Assembly (NCBI GenBank): GCA_006535965.1
Contig: QEAR01000038.1
Coordinates: 121,491 to 185,490, forward strand
Reading direction: 5' to 3'
Length of the DNA: 64,000 nt
Source: Spizellomyces sp. 'palustris'
Lineage: Eukaryota > Chytridiomycota > Chytridiomycetes > Spizellomycetales > Spizellomycetaceae
Below, piece after piece: positions 46,142 through 57,213 of this stretch. Both the position numbers and the translations under genes were made by a program. Below the pieces are notes generated by a model. It was given only the letters and a program-made list of their open reading frames with translations, was not told the origin of the DNA and made no database searches. Numbering within the stretch: the first letter of the stretch is position 1; each line of letters begins with the position of its first letter.

Positions 46142-49100
46142 CTACAGATATAAACTACCCGCGAACACTATATCTCTCTTGATCTTGTTGATACCTGAAC
46201 AAAAATCCAGGATTAGCCAGATTGACCCTTGCTGTTATACTCGCCTTTCATTAGACATTCGCTCACCTTCAGCAAATTTATTCTCCAGATCAGTGTTTCC
46301 AATACTCTTGGAAGCTGCCACCATCTCTCTCAACAGTTCTTCTAACCGTCGCATACATCGAATAATGCTTCCCTCAAATACATCGGTCATCTTACAGATT
46401 TGACTGAACTTTGCGCCTTGGCACCATGCATATACAACATCCATAAGTTCCGGACGGAAGCTTTGGACATATTCCTCTTCGTCAATGGCAAGTTTAGATT
46501 CTTGAGAAACGCGAGCGATGCGACGTGCCGACTCTTGCATGATACGAAGCGGTACCGCTAATTCATCTCGCATTTTTGCCCCAACTTTTTCCACCTACAG
46601 AAAAGAGTATTGAGATGCAGCCGGTATATCCGTGTTCATCAAAATCAACAAACCTTTTCTCCAAAGCAGAAACAGCTCAGCAGTGATACACACTGCTCTA
46701 CAGTTAAATCGTTGAAGGCGCCATTAAATATCATCTCTGTCAATAGCAGCTCATCGCCCGCCGAAATTTCGCAAGCAACTCGACCCTTCATCTCAATCAC
46801 ATCGGATGCAGTTGTATAGCCCAGCCTCCGAAGCACACGACGACGGCATTTCAGCTCATCCAATTGCACAATACTTTCCGCCATTTGAACCTGGCGTTTA
46901 ATGTTCTTGATTTTGGAGTTGAGGTTGACCTTTGTTTCATACAATTCAAAAACCTCCTGAAGCTCTGGGGAGCTGTGAAGTGGATTCGAGAACAAGCGCT
47001 TCTCAAGCAGCTCCACCTTCTTGACTAGCTTCTTGAAGCTGTCGTCGGTGATCTTCATATCCTCGACTGGATCCAGCAGTGGCACCCCGTCAGGAAATCG
47101 CTTGTTGACCTCACGAATTGTCTTCAGCAACTGATATCTGTTTTCCGCAGCCCTCAAATCCTTAGGCACAAACACGCGCACGGTGCTCAGTCCGTCAATA
47201 GCACTCAATGCACACGGAATTACAACCATGTCGCCCTTCTCCACGTTTGCTGGACACGGCTTCGGGTTCTTTGACCCTTCCTCTGTGCCCGGTGCGCATT
47301 GCAAAACGATATCCACAATGACCTTCGGTGCCTCGGGAGGAGCAGTCAAGTCGTCCCCTTTGACTCGTGGTATTGTTTTATGGAATGTAATTATTACTCC
47401 CCATCCAAAATCGTACTCTTTCTCGTCCGCATCCGCAGGTGCGTCCATTCGCACTCGCACCAACCGTCCTGATTGTAAGAAGGGAAGAGAATGTTGTGGG
47501 TGATTGAGGACATCACGGATGTCCCGGTTGAACTGGTCTAGTTGCGTGCGGATCGTGTAGTACTCTTGAATTTGCTGCTCGTTAGGGATCGTGAGCTCTT
47601 CAAGTCTCCTCTCATACACATGCATCTCTACATATTCCATCAACGTTGGTTATGCGTTAAGATTCGTGAAAACGTATACGGCCTCTTACCATTTTGAAGT
47701 TCGGGTATTTTGGAGCTGGCTTGAAATTGAATGAAACTCCTCTCCAATATGTACTCTGGACTAATGCCTTCGATCCTCATTAGGTTAATGATCATCGAGT
47801 AGGTGAGGTGAAACGCAGAGTTCAATGGATCCGCCACTCCCTTGAGCATTCCCTTGGCCACGGCGGGTTCCATCTTTTCGTCTATCATCAAAATAACAAT
47901 ACCACGATCATCAAGCCCACGTCGCCCAGCACGACCACTCATTTGAATGTATTCACCACCGCCGAGCCATCGAGTTTCCTTTCCGTCCCACTTTCGAACA
48001 GCGGTAAATACCACCGTCTTTGCCGGCATGTTGAGCCCGATGGAGAATGTCTCGGTGGCGAACAGTACCTTCAACAGCCCCTCTTGGAAGAGGATTTCGA
48101 TCACTTCTTTAAGGATGGGAAGAAGGCCAGAGTGGTGAATGCCGATACCACGCTTCAACAGCGGCAATAGATGTTCTATCTGAGGTAGACTACGGTCATC
48201 CTCGCTTAGCGAAGCTATCGCGTTCTTAAAAATCGTGTCTACCATGCCCTTCTCTTCGGAGCTAGTAAAGTCTAGCTTGGATAGTACCAGCGCATTTCCT
48301 TCACATTCTCGCTTTGAGAAAGAAAAGACAATCACTGGATGGTAATTTTTGACCATGATCATTTTAATGATCTTGTACAGATCCGATGGGCCTACATTTA
48401 ATTTGAAATCAGACATGAACAGCAGATGGAAAGTGTACACAAGATGCTTACCCTTAGTACTCTTGTCACGCTTTCCACCCTTCCCTTTGGCGCCCCTGCT
48501 TCCCTTATCGTCCTTATCGCCACCAAGCGAGGAAATGGCTCTTTGAAAGTTATCTTCTCTGAATACACTCTTTTCATCAACAGCTAAATGTATCCCGTCT
48601 CCACCTGCCGGAAAGAGATAGTGTTGCAGAGGTGTCGGACGGAAGTCGGTATACACTACATGACATGGTTGACTGTGGATCTTGCAAATCCACTCTGCAA
48701 ATTGCATGGCGTTTGGGATGGTGGCGGAAAGAAATACAAAATGAACCTTGTCAGGTAATAGGATGATAGTCTCTTCCCATACGACACCACGCGCTAAAGT
48801 AGATAAAAGCAATAAGGAACAAAACTCTGAACGCTGCCCGGAGGTTGTGATAACTATGGCCGACAATTACCTTTATCTCTCATGTAATGCACTTCATCAA
48901 ATACGATCCATGCAACCTCCCGAATGATCTCGCTTCCTCTGTAAAGCATGGAGCGTAAAATCTCCGTGGTCATGACGAGACACCCGGCACCAGAATTTAT
49001 GGTGACATCTCCCGTCATCAACCCAACATCGCCAAACTCCTGCAGCAGTTCTCGGTACTTTTGGTTTGACAAGGCCTGGACAGCATATCGAAATTAGTTC

Positions 49101-49785
49101 ACCGCTCATCGCATAGCAAGTTTTCCAGCTGTAGCAACCCTACCTTTATGGGACTTGTATATATAACACGTTGCTTGTTCCGCAAACTCTGCGCAATGGC
49201 ATACTCTGCAACCACAGTTTTACCAGCACTCGTATGAGCACTGACTAATACTGACTCATGTCGCTGGATGCTATAGATCGCAGTCCGCTGGAACGGGTCC
49301 AATGTGAAGGGATAAGTCCGAGCAGGCTCGGCAGGCGGTACATGCTGTGATATAGGAACATATGGATAATTTGGTGGAAGAGCCACTTGATGTCGTACTT
49401 GATGGCTAATGACAAGATGGCTTTCCTTCGTCGAAGCGGTTACGGTAGGTCCGTTCGTCGCAGGTGCTGACGTGCCGTCGCCAAGTGCCCCTTTGTCACC
49501 ATCCACAAGACCTTCTCCAGTAACAGCAAACTCGTGTTCCACTTGCTGTTCTACTTCATCCGCTACTACGGGCCTGTACTCGGCGTTAATGGAACGCAGA
49601 GTACCTGATGTCGAAGTTTTGGCCTTTTTCCCATAATGATCTCTGAATTTCGTATCCTTTTTCCGATGGTCAGTCTGATCGTTCTCGCGTATACGTTTCG
49701 TGGGGATGGCAGGGACCACTGCTGTATCTGCTACCTCATCCTCGTCAAAGAGGTCAAACACATCATCAGTGTTCCCTGAAAACAT
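46142..49785 (-). CDS. MTR4: Exosome-associated RNA helicase Mtr4 (Ski2-like DExH)
   Basis: Seven exons (49785-49144, 49075-48871, 48793-48452, 48391-47690, 47627-46654, 46594-46267, 46194-46142) give 1,081 residues. Mtr4 unwinds RNA 3' to 5' and feeds it to the nuclear exosome, as part of TRAMP and related complexes. Visible motifs are Walker [10 protein letters not shown], motif II DEVH ([10 protein letters not shown]), SATIPN, the second RecA domain [36 protein letters not shown] and [15 protein letters not shown]. The arch with its KOW region follows (about 620-840), and the protein ends with the family signature [22 protein letters not shown]. The last 53-nt exon restores this ending, so the model is probably complete. 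The start is the ATG opening [17 protein letters not shown]. Confidence 0.93.
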
Positions 49786-50689
49786 TGCACAAATCTGGTG
49801 AAAGATCTCAAAATGCCAGGAATACAGTAGTTCCCATCTCAAAATGCCAGGAATACAGTAGTTCCCATTGAAGGGCATTAAATTACTTTTCAGCCAACCA
49901 GAATGATCGTGCTGACATAAGCCAGATCGTAAGCAGCTGCTGCATAATTATTAGGTCAGCAGACAATGGAACAGGTAATAAACATGGAACAAAATCAATG
50001 AAATCGGTCAATATCATTTGGCTTCTAAACCTCATGTGAGCTGTTACTATGCGCCCCAAAATTGAGGGTAGCGCCCATAAGCAACCACGGTTCCTTGCGG
50101 GTGCTGTACCGGCAAGGTTGCGTCAGTTAGGTAAGCCAAGTTGACACACGCAAAGGTGGGGCAGCGCTTAAAGCTTCTGTCCTTTAGATCGTTTGCGGGA
50201 GATTGCTTGTAACGCCCTGGGCGTATGTCAGAGGGGATCTTGCAAACTTAAAACAATCAATCGCCAACGTGTAGATCAACTTTTTCCTATTACATTGGGG
50301 CAATGGAAGAGAACTCCATGTCGACACAAATAGTCGAGACCCTTGGGGCGCAACCCCATCCTTTCTCCATTGCCGCCGTAACACTCAGCCGTGGACGTAA
50401 AGCCGGTTGTCGTCAACTTGTTGCTCGTCCTCCGCATTTCGGGCCCATTTCCTGGATGGGGAAATTACGTAAGCAGCCAAAGCCTCGTCTCCGTCAGTGT
50501 TACCAATCGATAGCTGCAAATTTGCGCGGTAATTTTCTTTGGGGACGATTGGATCGTCACGTGATCGATAATCTCTTGTGCCCATAGCTTTGTCTTTGAG
50601 TATCTCCATCGTGTTCGCTGTCGTCGTGCTGGCGCTCGCATCCCGCTTCATCCCATTATTTTTACCGTCGGTATACAGCTGTTCCCCCC
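49786..50689. other. Divergent intergenic region, 904 bases
   Basis: It separates Mtr4 (minus) from the F-box/LRR gene (plus) and contains a perfect 31-base tandem duplication. No supported gene; the frames at 50184-50708 lack motifs. Confidence 0.45.
49805..49866. repeat. 31-base perfect tandem duplication in the Mtr4 leader
   Basis: Two identical adjacent 31-base units, 20 bases upstream of the Mtr4 start codon, so they probably lie in the 5' untranslated region. The lack of any mismatch points to a recent duplication. Confidence 0.92.
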
Positions 50690-52441
50690 ATGTGCGACTC
50701 GCCGCCAATAGTAATGGACTCTGTCTCGACAGATTCTAACTACTACACTCCATCCTACTCCCCTCGCTCACCTGCTCTGCCTCCAGATAAAATTGACAGC
50801 TGCGACCTTGAGCGAACCACAGTGCGCTGGGCTCTTCAACTATCGTCGGACGTTTTGCAACAGATTCGTGATGGGCGAAGAGTAAGTGATGGAGAGTGGT
50901 CTGCAGCCCTATGTGCCGCAAACCTGTGCAACGAACTGTGGCCCTCAGAAGCCGCAGGTGCGGGACGACAACCAGTCACATCGGCGATTGAAAAAGCACG
51001 TCTTGATACAGACAAAAAGGATCACCCGCTACGGCTCAAGTCAAACTCGCGAGCAGCTGTCCTTCCTCCCGAACTCATTAGGACCATCTTCAGCTACGTT
51101 GATTCATCCCGCTCTCCAAATCAATCCCCCACCGCCGCACAAGAACGCGCAGGAAAGCAATCAACTCTACTGTCTTGTCTGTTAGTAAACCGACACTGGT
51201 ACAGTGTCACCTCGGCCCGGCTATGGCGAAATCCGTATTTGCCATCGCTAGCTGTCCTCCTTCGGCTCGTATTCTGCACCCGTCTGAGCTCTTCCAAGGG
51301 GAACTCTTTAGGAAAGAAGGTCTACAGACTGGATCTGTTTCGCTTGCGTTTAAGAGAGCCTGCCGCTACCTCGATGCTTCATATTATTGCACGTAGCTTT
51401 CCAGAGCTGAGAGTTCTCCGGCTAGACATTCGACAGTTCACCGCCAGTACAATAAACTATTTGTTCGAGTGTTGCACACACCTACACACTTTTGCTCTCC
51501 GCGGGGATCCTAACCCACATACTGGCAGATATAGTACAGAGGAGGATTGGGCCCCGTTGAATGTCGTGCACTTTGTTGCAGGCCTTGGAAAACTGAAGGC
51601 CTTGGATTTGCATAACAGTATGTTGACATGTTGACGGATCACAAATGTTGGCAGATGAGGAATCCTCCACTGACATACTTTACCTTTCTATTACTTAGTG
51701 AAGCGGGATGAGCGGACGGCCACAATATACCACACCGTCATGAATTCAGTAGGCAACTTGAAACATTTGAATCTTGGTCGTACTTGGGTACTGGACGACG
51801 TTGTCATCGGAATTGCACGGCGAAGTTCGCAGCTTGAGACCATTGTGTTGGAAGAGAACCTGGAAATTACCGACGTTGCGATAAAGGCATTAGCAGAATT
51901 CTGTCCTCAATTGCGGTTTGTCAAATTGCGTAACTGTATTGGTATAGGCGATGAAGGAGTGACAGCACTTGCCCTGAGCTGTCCCAATCTCGAGGCCCTT
52001 GGCATCAGCTATTCCCGATGTACCGATCGATCGCTAAAAGTTGTTGCTCGAAGTTGTAAGAATCTGCACACGTTGTTTATGAACGATCTATGGTTGGAAT
52101 CGGAGGATACTTTGATTGAGTTGGTGGAGCGACGCGGTGCGCGGCTCAAAACACTGGGAATGTGTGGGTGTGAGGTGGTTTCCGATCGCTTTATCCAAGC
52201 GGTTGCCAAAAATTGCTCGGTCCTGCAGGAGCTGGATATTGCGGGTTGCGGCGGTGAAGATGTACCCCAGCCAATCACGAAAGCTTCGCTGGAGCAACTA
52301 TTGAGTGGATGCACGCGATTAAGATCCTTATTAGTAAATGGGATCGACGGGCTATCAGATGAGTTTCTTTTGCAATTATCGCGGCAGATATGGACCGAAC
52401 AATTTTGGCTGGAACCACCAGAGGAGTTAGCAGGTACCTAG
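50690..52441 (+). CDS. F-box / leucine-rich-repeat protein
   Basis: Exons 50690-51617 and 51699-52441 give 556 residues. After a disordered N-terminus, an F-box-like segment lies at about 123-180: LPPELIRTIFSYVD, a Ser/Gln loop, then LLSCLLVNRHWYSVTSARLW. At least eight AMN1/SCF-type leucine-rich repeats follow: LRVLRLDIRQF, LKHLNLGRTWVLDDVVIGIA, LETIVLEENLEITDVAIKAL, LRFVKLRNCIGIGDEGVTAL, LEALGISYSRCTDRSLKVVA and LKTLGMCGCEVVSDRFIQAV. This is the FBXL layout (yeast Grr1, human FBXL2/20), a substrate receptor of SCF ubiquitin ligases. The target is unknown. The single intron is GT..AG and in frame. Translation may start at 50690 or at the ATG eight codons later. Confidence 0.88.
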
Positions 52442-52762
52442 TAGCATGGTAACTAGTTAGTGGTCTGCATCAGCTAGGATACATATTAGGATACCGAACT
52501 AAAATTATTAGAAATAGGAAGGCAAGCGTGAATATATTTCTTAATAGGCGTATTGCTAAAGATTTGCCGACTTGAGATATCAGCATAACTTCCCTGCTCA
52601 CGTGTTACCTATGACTGTGCATAGGTGCATAGGATCGGCGTTACCAGATTCGCGCTACGAATTCGCACTCCAGCCCAGCACCCATCTACAACATGTCCGG
52701 GACGGTTCGGTGAGTTTCATTTTCAGAGCAGTATCCATAAAGCGCTGGTAGAGACTGAGGCG
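52442..52762. other. Intergenic, 321 bases
   Basis: It lies between the FBXL gene and the RS-rich gene. An ATG at 52693 followed by GTGAGT was considered as a first exon of the next gene but could not be joined in frame. Confidence 0.35.
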
Positions 52763-53625
52763 ATGTGCGCTAGGGATTACATAGAGAGCAGAAAGAAGTT
52801 TGGCATGACATGGTATGTCACGTTCGCCTGTGCCGACGGAGACACTATTTAAGTGACGTTCGCGCAATTGGTTCGCATCAAGGGATGACTTTAGCGCATT
52901 GAAAGCAAAGAAAGAGGACGGGGCTTTCACTGAGGCGTCTATGATAAAGGTCCGCAGGGAAAAGTTTCATTCTTCAGTAACCGAGATCATGACCCTCGGA
53001 TCATTAGTACCGAAAGCAGCTCGATGAAGAACGCGATCGCAAGTTGAAAGCGCGATCCGAAGAAAACAGGAAAGATAAGAAATCCAAAAAGGGGAAAGAT
53101 CGAGAGAAAGAAAAGAAACGGAAGCGCAAGCGAAAGGACAAAGAAAGAGGCAAAGAGCGGAAGAAAAAAAGTCCTAAACAAGACGCATTGTCCGATGAAA
53201 ATACCGATAGAGCTGAGCAGCCAGTGGTTGCGAAAGCAGATAGTGAAGAGAAGGAAGATGGAGAGATCGATGAGTTCAGCAGCGAACCGGAAAAATCACA
53301 AAGCCGGAAAGATCGGAGACCAAAATCTCGAAGAAGACGGAGCCGGAACGGAAGTGCTATAGAGAGTGAAGATTCTAGAACAAGCAGCAGTGAAGAGGAC
53401 AGCTTGAGCGAAAGTAGCAGCTCTACAAGCGACTCTGGGGACGGGAAGGAAACATCAAAGGTACGCTTTCGCATCTACTTTAACCGTAGAATTCATATCA
53501 ATTGCTGTAAACAGCGGAGAAGACGTAAATCAAAGGGAGAAGGTGAAAGGTCCCAACGGAAAAAGAAAAACGAAACGTCGGGACCCGTGCGACTATCAGA
53601 CGTTCTGGGGCAAGACAGCGATTAA
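52763..53625 (+). CDS. Lys/Glu- and Arg/Ser-rich nuclear protein, FAM133-like
   Basis: Exons 52763-52812, 52883-52949, 53017-53460 and 53515-53625 give about 223 residues. The N-terminus has a short folded part (ARDYIESRKKFGMTWDDFSA, then LKAKKEDG). A long KE/KR region follows, then an acidic Ser-rich and RS-type C-terminus ending VRLSDVLGQDSD. The order (a DY-x3-R-x3-TW element, then a Lys/Glu coil, then Ser/Arg) recalls the FAM133 family of nuclear proteins. The match is short and composition-driven, so I assign no symbol. A splicing-related role is plausible but inferred. The start is uncertain, as a first exon further upstream may be missing. The last intron is 54 nt, a multiple of three, and could be retained. 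Confidence 0.5.
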
Positions 53626-53813
53626 GGGCGCATGAAGAAATTCTTTGTAGAAATTGGTGCATGATTGTATATACTGGTGCGATGCTATCTGAACAAGCGA
53701 TTGTCAATTGCAATACGCTCTGTATTACTTAAAAGCAGACTACCTGCAATTCATCCGTACGTGTGGCCGGTGTGGTATCTCGCTTACTAAGCATCACGAT
53801 CTTGACCCAGTTG

Positions 53814-54475
53814 ATGACGTCCCAAACCATCCTCAACATGCATCCGGTACACCCAATCCCACTCTACGATGTGGTGCCAGCACTCGTCGTTCTGGATATG
53901 CAGCATCACTTTGCTGCCATTGTCAAGCCCATCATCAACCGCGTAGAAGATCTGTTGGCAGCTTGTCGCGCAAAACAAGTCTGTACGGTTCTCACTCAGC
54001 ACGGACACAAAAACCCAGCTGTAGATGGTGGTGCACTGTACAGGTGGTGGGGAGAGTATGATTGTATCATAGAAGGCACCAAGAACCATGCTCTCTTGAT
54101 TGAACCTAAGGGAGAAGACCTGGTCTTGCCAAAACGGACATATGATGCATTTCACGACACACCTCTGAATCAAAGGTTGACAGAGAAGGGAGTGAACACA
54201 GTTGTTATCGCCGGTGAGCGTCCTCTATTCCGAGTAACAAGGCAGTAGAGCTAAGCTTTGCTGAAGGGACCATGACCAATCTATGTTGCGAAACAACGGC
54301 ACGATCTGCTTTTGTCCGTGGCTTCGATGTATGGTTTCTGGGTGATGGAACCGCATGTGGGAATCAAAGTATGCATGATGCTACTCTTTTGAATTTGGGT
54401 TATGGGTTTGCAGGGATAATGACCTGCGAGGAGTTCGTCGGGATACTCCAAAAGATCATGGGACGAGAACCTTAA
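53814..54475 (+). CDS. Isochorismatase-fold cysteine hydrolase
   Basis: Exons 53814-54213 and 54267-54475 give 202 residues. The catalytic triad of the superfamily is visible: Asp28 ([11 protein letters not shown]), Lys107 ([10 protein letters not shown]) and Cys140 ([16 protein letters not shown]). Family members hydrolyse isochorismate, nicotinamide, ureidoacrylate or related amides; sequence alone does not decide the substrate. The [12 protein letters not shown] pattern is closer to the RutB/isochorismatase-like group than to nicotinamidases, whose metal-site Asp-His-His set I do not see. The length is normal. The intron splits the Gly just before the catalytic Cys loop. Confidence 0.86.
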
Positions 54476-54932
54476 AACTCAGAGCTACTGGCTGCATGAG
54501 TGAAGAGTTGGCCTATCATAATGTGGTTGGTGTGGTATTCTTGTTAGGGAAATATCTGGGCTGAGAACTTGGTTCTCTACGTGCTCTTTGCTTGTCGGCT
54601 CCGTTCCTCCGATGTACATATCTGTAATTTCTCCTTTGCATCTTGAAAAATAAGCTTTGCACACGTGCCCAAGAGATCAAGTCCCATCTCTGGGTACCCA
54701 CAGTAAAAAACCAAGACATGTGTTCTTGCATATTAGTGCAAAGTCAAAGGAGGATGGTCAAAATTACTCTACGCCAGTCAGGCGCTTCAGGTGTCAAGTA
54801 TACAGAACCTATCATATTTGTAGACAACAGTATATGCCGAATGAAGAAAGTCTCAATTGGCACAAGCAATTTGAGATGCCAATACGAATAACGTAGACCG
54901 CATATGATTGCCGAATAGTAAACCCGACCTAT
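54476..54932. other. Convergent intergenic region, 457 bases
   Basis: It lies between the isochorismatase gene (plus) and the Ig-like gene (minus). No gene is seen; the short frames are unsupported. Confidence 0.4.
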
Positions 54933-55403
54933 TTATGCACCTTCAACTCTCACCATCGCATCATCTGTCTCCAACTCGACCTCCCCGACCTGACTTCCCT
55001 CCTCATTTCTAACCTCTGCGATAAACTTTGCTTTGATATAGAATATTTCCGGCAATGTTATGTCCTCCGGGTTGAGGATTCTATATAACTCATTCAAGTC
55101 TGCACTGGCCTCTACAACACTCTCCCCCGGTGGGATTGTCACCCATCGCTGGTTGCTAACTTTGTCTCTGAAAGGACAGTCTTGACCATCGTTATCGTAA
55201 ACGGACCATACGTCACGCGTTGTCCAGGGCGTAGAGATAGAGTAGGATTTGGATGATGAGTTGACGACAAAGGTAGAGACTTTTGCTACGAGAGGTGTTT
55301 TGGGTGTCCAAAGAGATGTTACGTTAAGTATGGGTTTGTGGATGGTGAGAGTAGCCCCATCATTGATGCGGAGACGCTGAGTTGTGGTTTCGATGGATGG
55401 CAT
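54933..55403 (-). CDS. Small beta-rich protein resembling the Ig-like domain of M35 proteases
   Basis: One exon, 156 residues, with no signal peptide. Alternating hydrophobic strands and the central pattern (YSISTPWTTRDVWSVYDNDG, then WVTIPPGESVVEASADLNEL) resemble the N-terminal immunoglobulin-like module of deuterolysin (M35) metalloproteases, where a TPW/TPL..DIF..DG segment is followed by IPPG and DLS..Y. The protease catalytic domain (HExxH, then GTxxYD) is absent. It could be a free-standing inhibitor-like or chaperone-like domain, or a remnant. Function unknown. The frame is compact, and its composition argues that it is a real gene. Confidence 0.6.
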   Translation of the reverse strand: MPSIETTTQRLRINDGATLTIHKPILNVTSLWTPKTPLVAKVSTFVVNSSSKSYSISTPWTTRDVWSVYDNDGQDCPFRDKVSNQRWVTIPPGESVVEASADLNELYRILNPEDITLPEIFYIKAKFIAEVRNEEGSQVGEVELETDDAMVRVEGA

Positions 55404-55896
55404 ACTGTTGCTTGATCAAACTCTCTGATCTTATATTGGCAAAACGCACGACTAGATGCCAATGATCTTGTCGGTAGCAAAAACACGTTATTGGCGATGA
55501 CGTCCTGCACAGACGAGGCCTGGGGCGTTTGGCCCACGTTGGCTATCGTCCTCTGCGCGCCCAACAAGTGCGCAACGGTCAAAATCAACAGGAACGTGCT
55601 ACCGCTGATCGTGTGTTTGTCAACGCACGCGTCTCACAAAGCGTCGCTGGAGCGTTCATTTCGACAACATTTCGCAGACAAGAAACTTCGATAATTCCTA
55701 TCGGCGTGAAATGGACGACGTACACATCCGTGATCAACGTGCTTCCCTTGTCCTGCAAAGCGAGAAGATGGCTCCATTGCCAAGAAATCTCTATACCATT
55801 GCAATGTTATAAAAGATTCAGAGCACCTGTTATTCCTTCTCCAGCAGCCCGACACTCTCGACCTTGCTTTTAATTGAACCTCATCGATCAGCCAGA
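55404..55896. other. Divergent intergenic region, 493 bases
   Basis: It separates the Ig-like gene (minus) from the HNH gene (plus). No supported frame is found and no clear TATA box. Confidence 0.4.
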
Positions 55897-56667
55897 ATGC
55901 ACCTAAAGGCACTCGCTGTTGCTCTTACCCTTGCGGTCTCGGCCACCAATGTGTTTGCGGCTCCTGCCTCCCGTCGTGACATTAACTACCACGGCCCTTA
56001 CAAATCCAAAACTCCCGGAGCTCTTTGTAAGGCCGGCGACCCCAACGCATACCCGACTCCTCAATGTAATGTACCCCAATCAGTCCCGATGACCATACTT
56101 CACCTGAATGTTGCCTAATCTTTTACTTTAGATGGCATTGTCAAATGCCGTCGTAACGTTAGCGCGGCAGAGAAGGCTCGCGTTGCTGCCGACTATGGCA
56201 TTACCAAGGCCGACTATTCCTCGGTGGAGGCAAGTGTCATTTGCTCTACATTCGTCTTTATTTTCCATCTTTGCTAGTTCTTATTCTTTTGTCCCGGCTC
56301 TTATCCTCGCAGTTTGACCATTTGATCGTAAGTCACTCATGCTAATTATGCAGCAGCCAATTGAAACTAAAGGTTTTATTTGATCAGCCCCTTGGAATTG
56401 GTGGCTCCAACGACCAATCCAACCTTTTCCCGCAACCTCTGGAGCCAGAGGCCAAGTCTAAGGATAAGGTTGAGAACGATGCTTATCAGCAACTGTCCAA
56501 GGGTAAAATTTCGCAAAAGCAGGCTGTGCAAATGATCTGCGACTGTAAGTATCTGCCTGACCGATTGGTTCAAATCGCCTTGCTTAATCTTTACACTTTC
56601 TGAAGGGTTGAATGAGAATTACTATGGAGGAAAGCGTGTTTACGATGCCAGTCAGTACGGACTCTAA
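55897..56667 (+). CDS. Secreted HNH-type nuclease with a 15-nt microexon
   Basis: Five exons (55897-56065, 56132-56229, 56313-56327, 56388-56544, 56606-56667) give 166 residues. A signal peptide covers about 1-22 (LKALAVALTLAVSATNVFAA). The mature part has KTPGALCKAGDPNAYPTPQ, VKCRRNVSAAEKARVAADYG, then the HNH/treble-clef signature FDHLIPLGIGGSNDQSNLFP and a helix with AYQQLSKGKISQKQAVQMIC. FDHLI, with the catalytic His, is encoded entirely by the 15-nt exon. The intron before it starts with GCAAGT (GC..AG type). The family is found in secreted proteins of bacteria and fungi, where DH[LI]xPLxxGGxND marks a nuclease core. The role (nutrient scavenging or antagonism) is not known. Confidence 0.75.
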
Positions 56668-57213
56668 GAGTTAGAGCAATGAGATCTAGATATATAGATT
56701 TGTGCCTCATTAGGACTAGACGAAGTAATGTTGCTACCTCGCCCAATTGTACACCACAAATAAACCATAGAGTTGACGCAAGAACAGCCTCAGCCGTGCT
56801 ACCAGCTTGATCTACCTGCTTAGAAATCGATTGGCCGGCGATGAGGTTTTTGAGAGCAAGTTTGGCCGACGGTCCAAAAGGCTGTAATTCCTTGGAAGAT
56901 CCAAGCAGTTATGGCCAGCTGTTATCAACTTTGGACTTCCATTTGGTCATCACGTGGCCTAATGACAGATCGCCTCCGCCTTTGGTTTTCGACCAGGTTT
57001 TCGACAGCCTTTTTAAGAGTCGCCTAGCCCAAAGATCAATTAAGGTTTCCGGGCAAAGCACAAGGGACTTGTCCTTCACCTTTTGTGAGAGTGATCTCAC
57101 CGTTTCTTATAAAGTTGTTTTCCTTTTGGCCATTTCGAACTTGGCGTTATTCGCCAGTGCAGCATCGGTCGGACAATTCTACAGAAGATCTTCCCCTTGT
57201 AGAGTTTAGAACT
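56668..57213. other. Intergenic, 546 bases
   Basis: It lies between the HNH and SPX transporter genes, both plus. A 122-codon frame at 56841-57209 ends with a signal-peptide-like run but has no conserved part. A TATA-like box lies at 57108. Confidence 0.4.
57108..57114 (+). promoter_or_regulatory. TATA box candidate of the phosphate transporter gene
   Basis: TATAAAG, 106 bases upstream of the start codon at 57214; spacing is right for a short leader. Confidence 0.45.

Noticed and set aside
52693-52709. ATG followed by a GTGAGT donor as first exon of the RS-rich gene
   Set aside because: No acceptor of the right phase before the conserved part; the nearest ones give introns below 20 nt.
53004-53474. 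156-codon minus-strand Leu/Ser/Phe-rich frame looking like a membrane protein
   Set aside because: It is the antisense of the KE/RS-rich coding region; Lys/Glu codons read backwards give Phe/Leu runs.
56841-57209. 122-codon frame ending in a signal-peptide-like run, upstream of the SPX gene
   Set aside because: The hydrophobic run sits at the C-terminal end, there is no conserved part, and a TATA-like box lies inside it; more likely promoter sequence.
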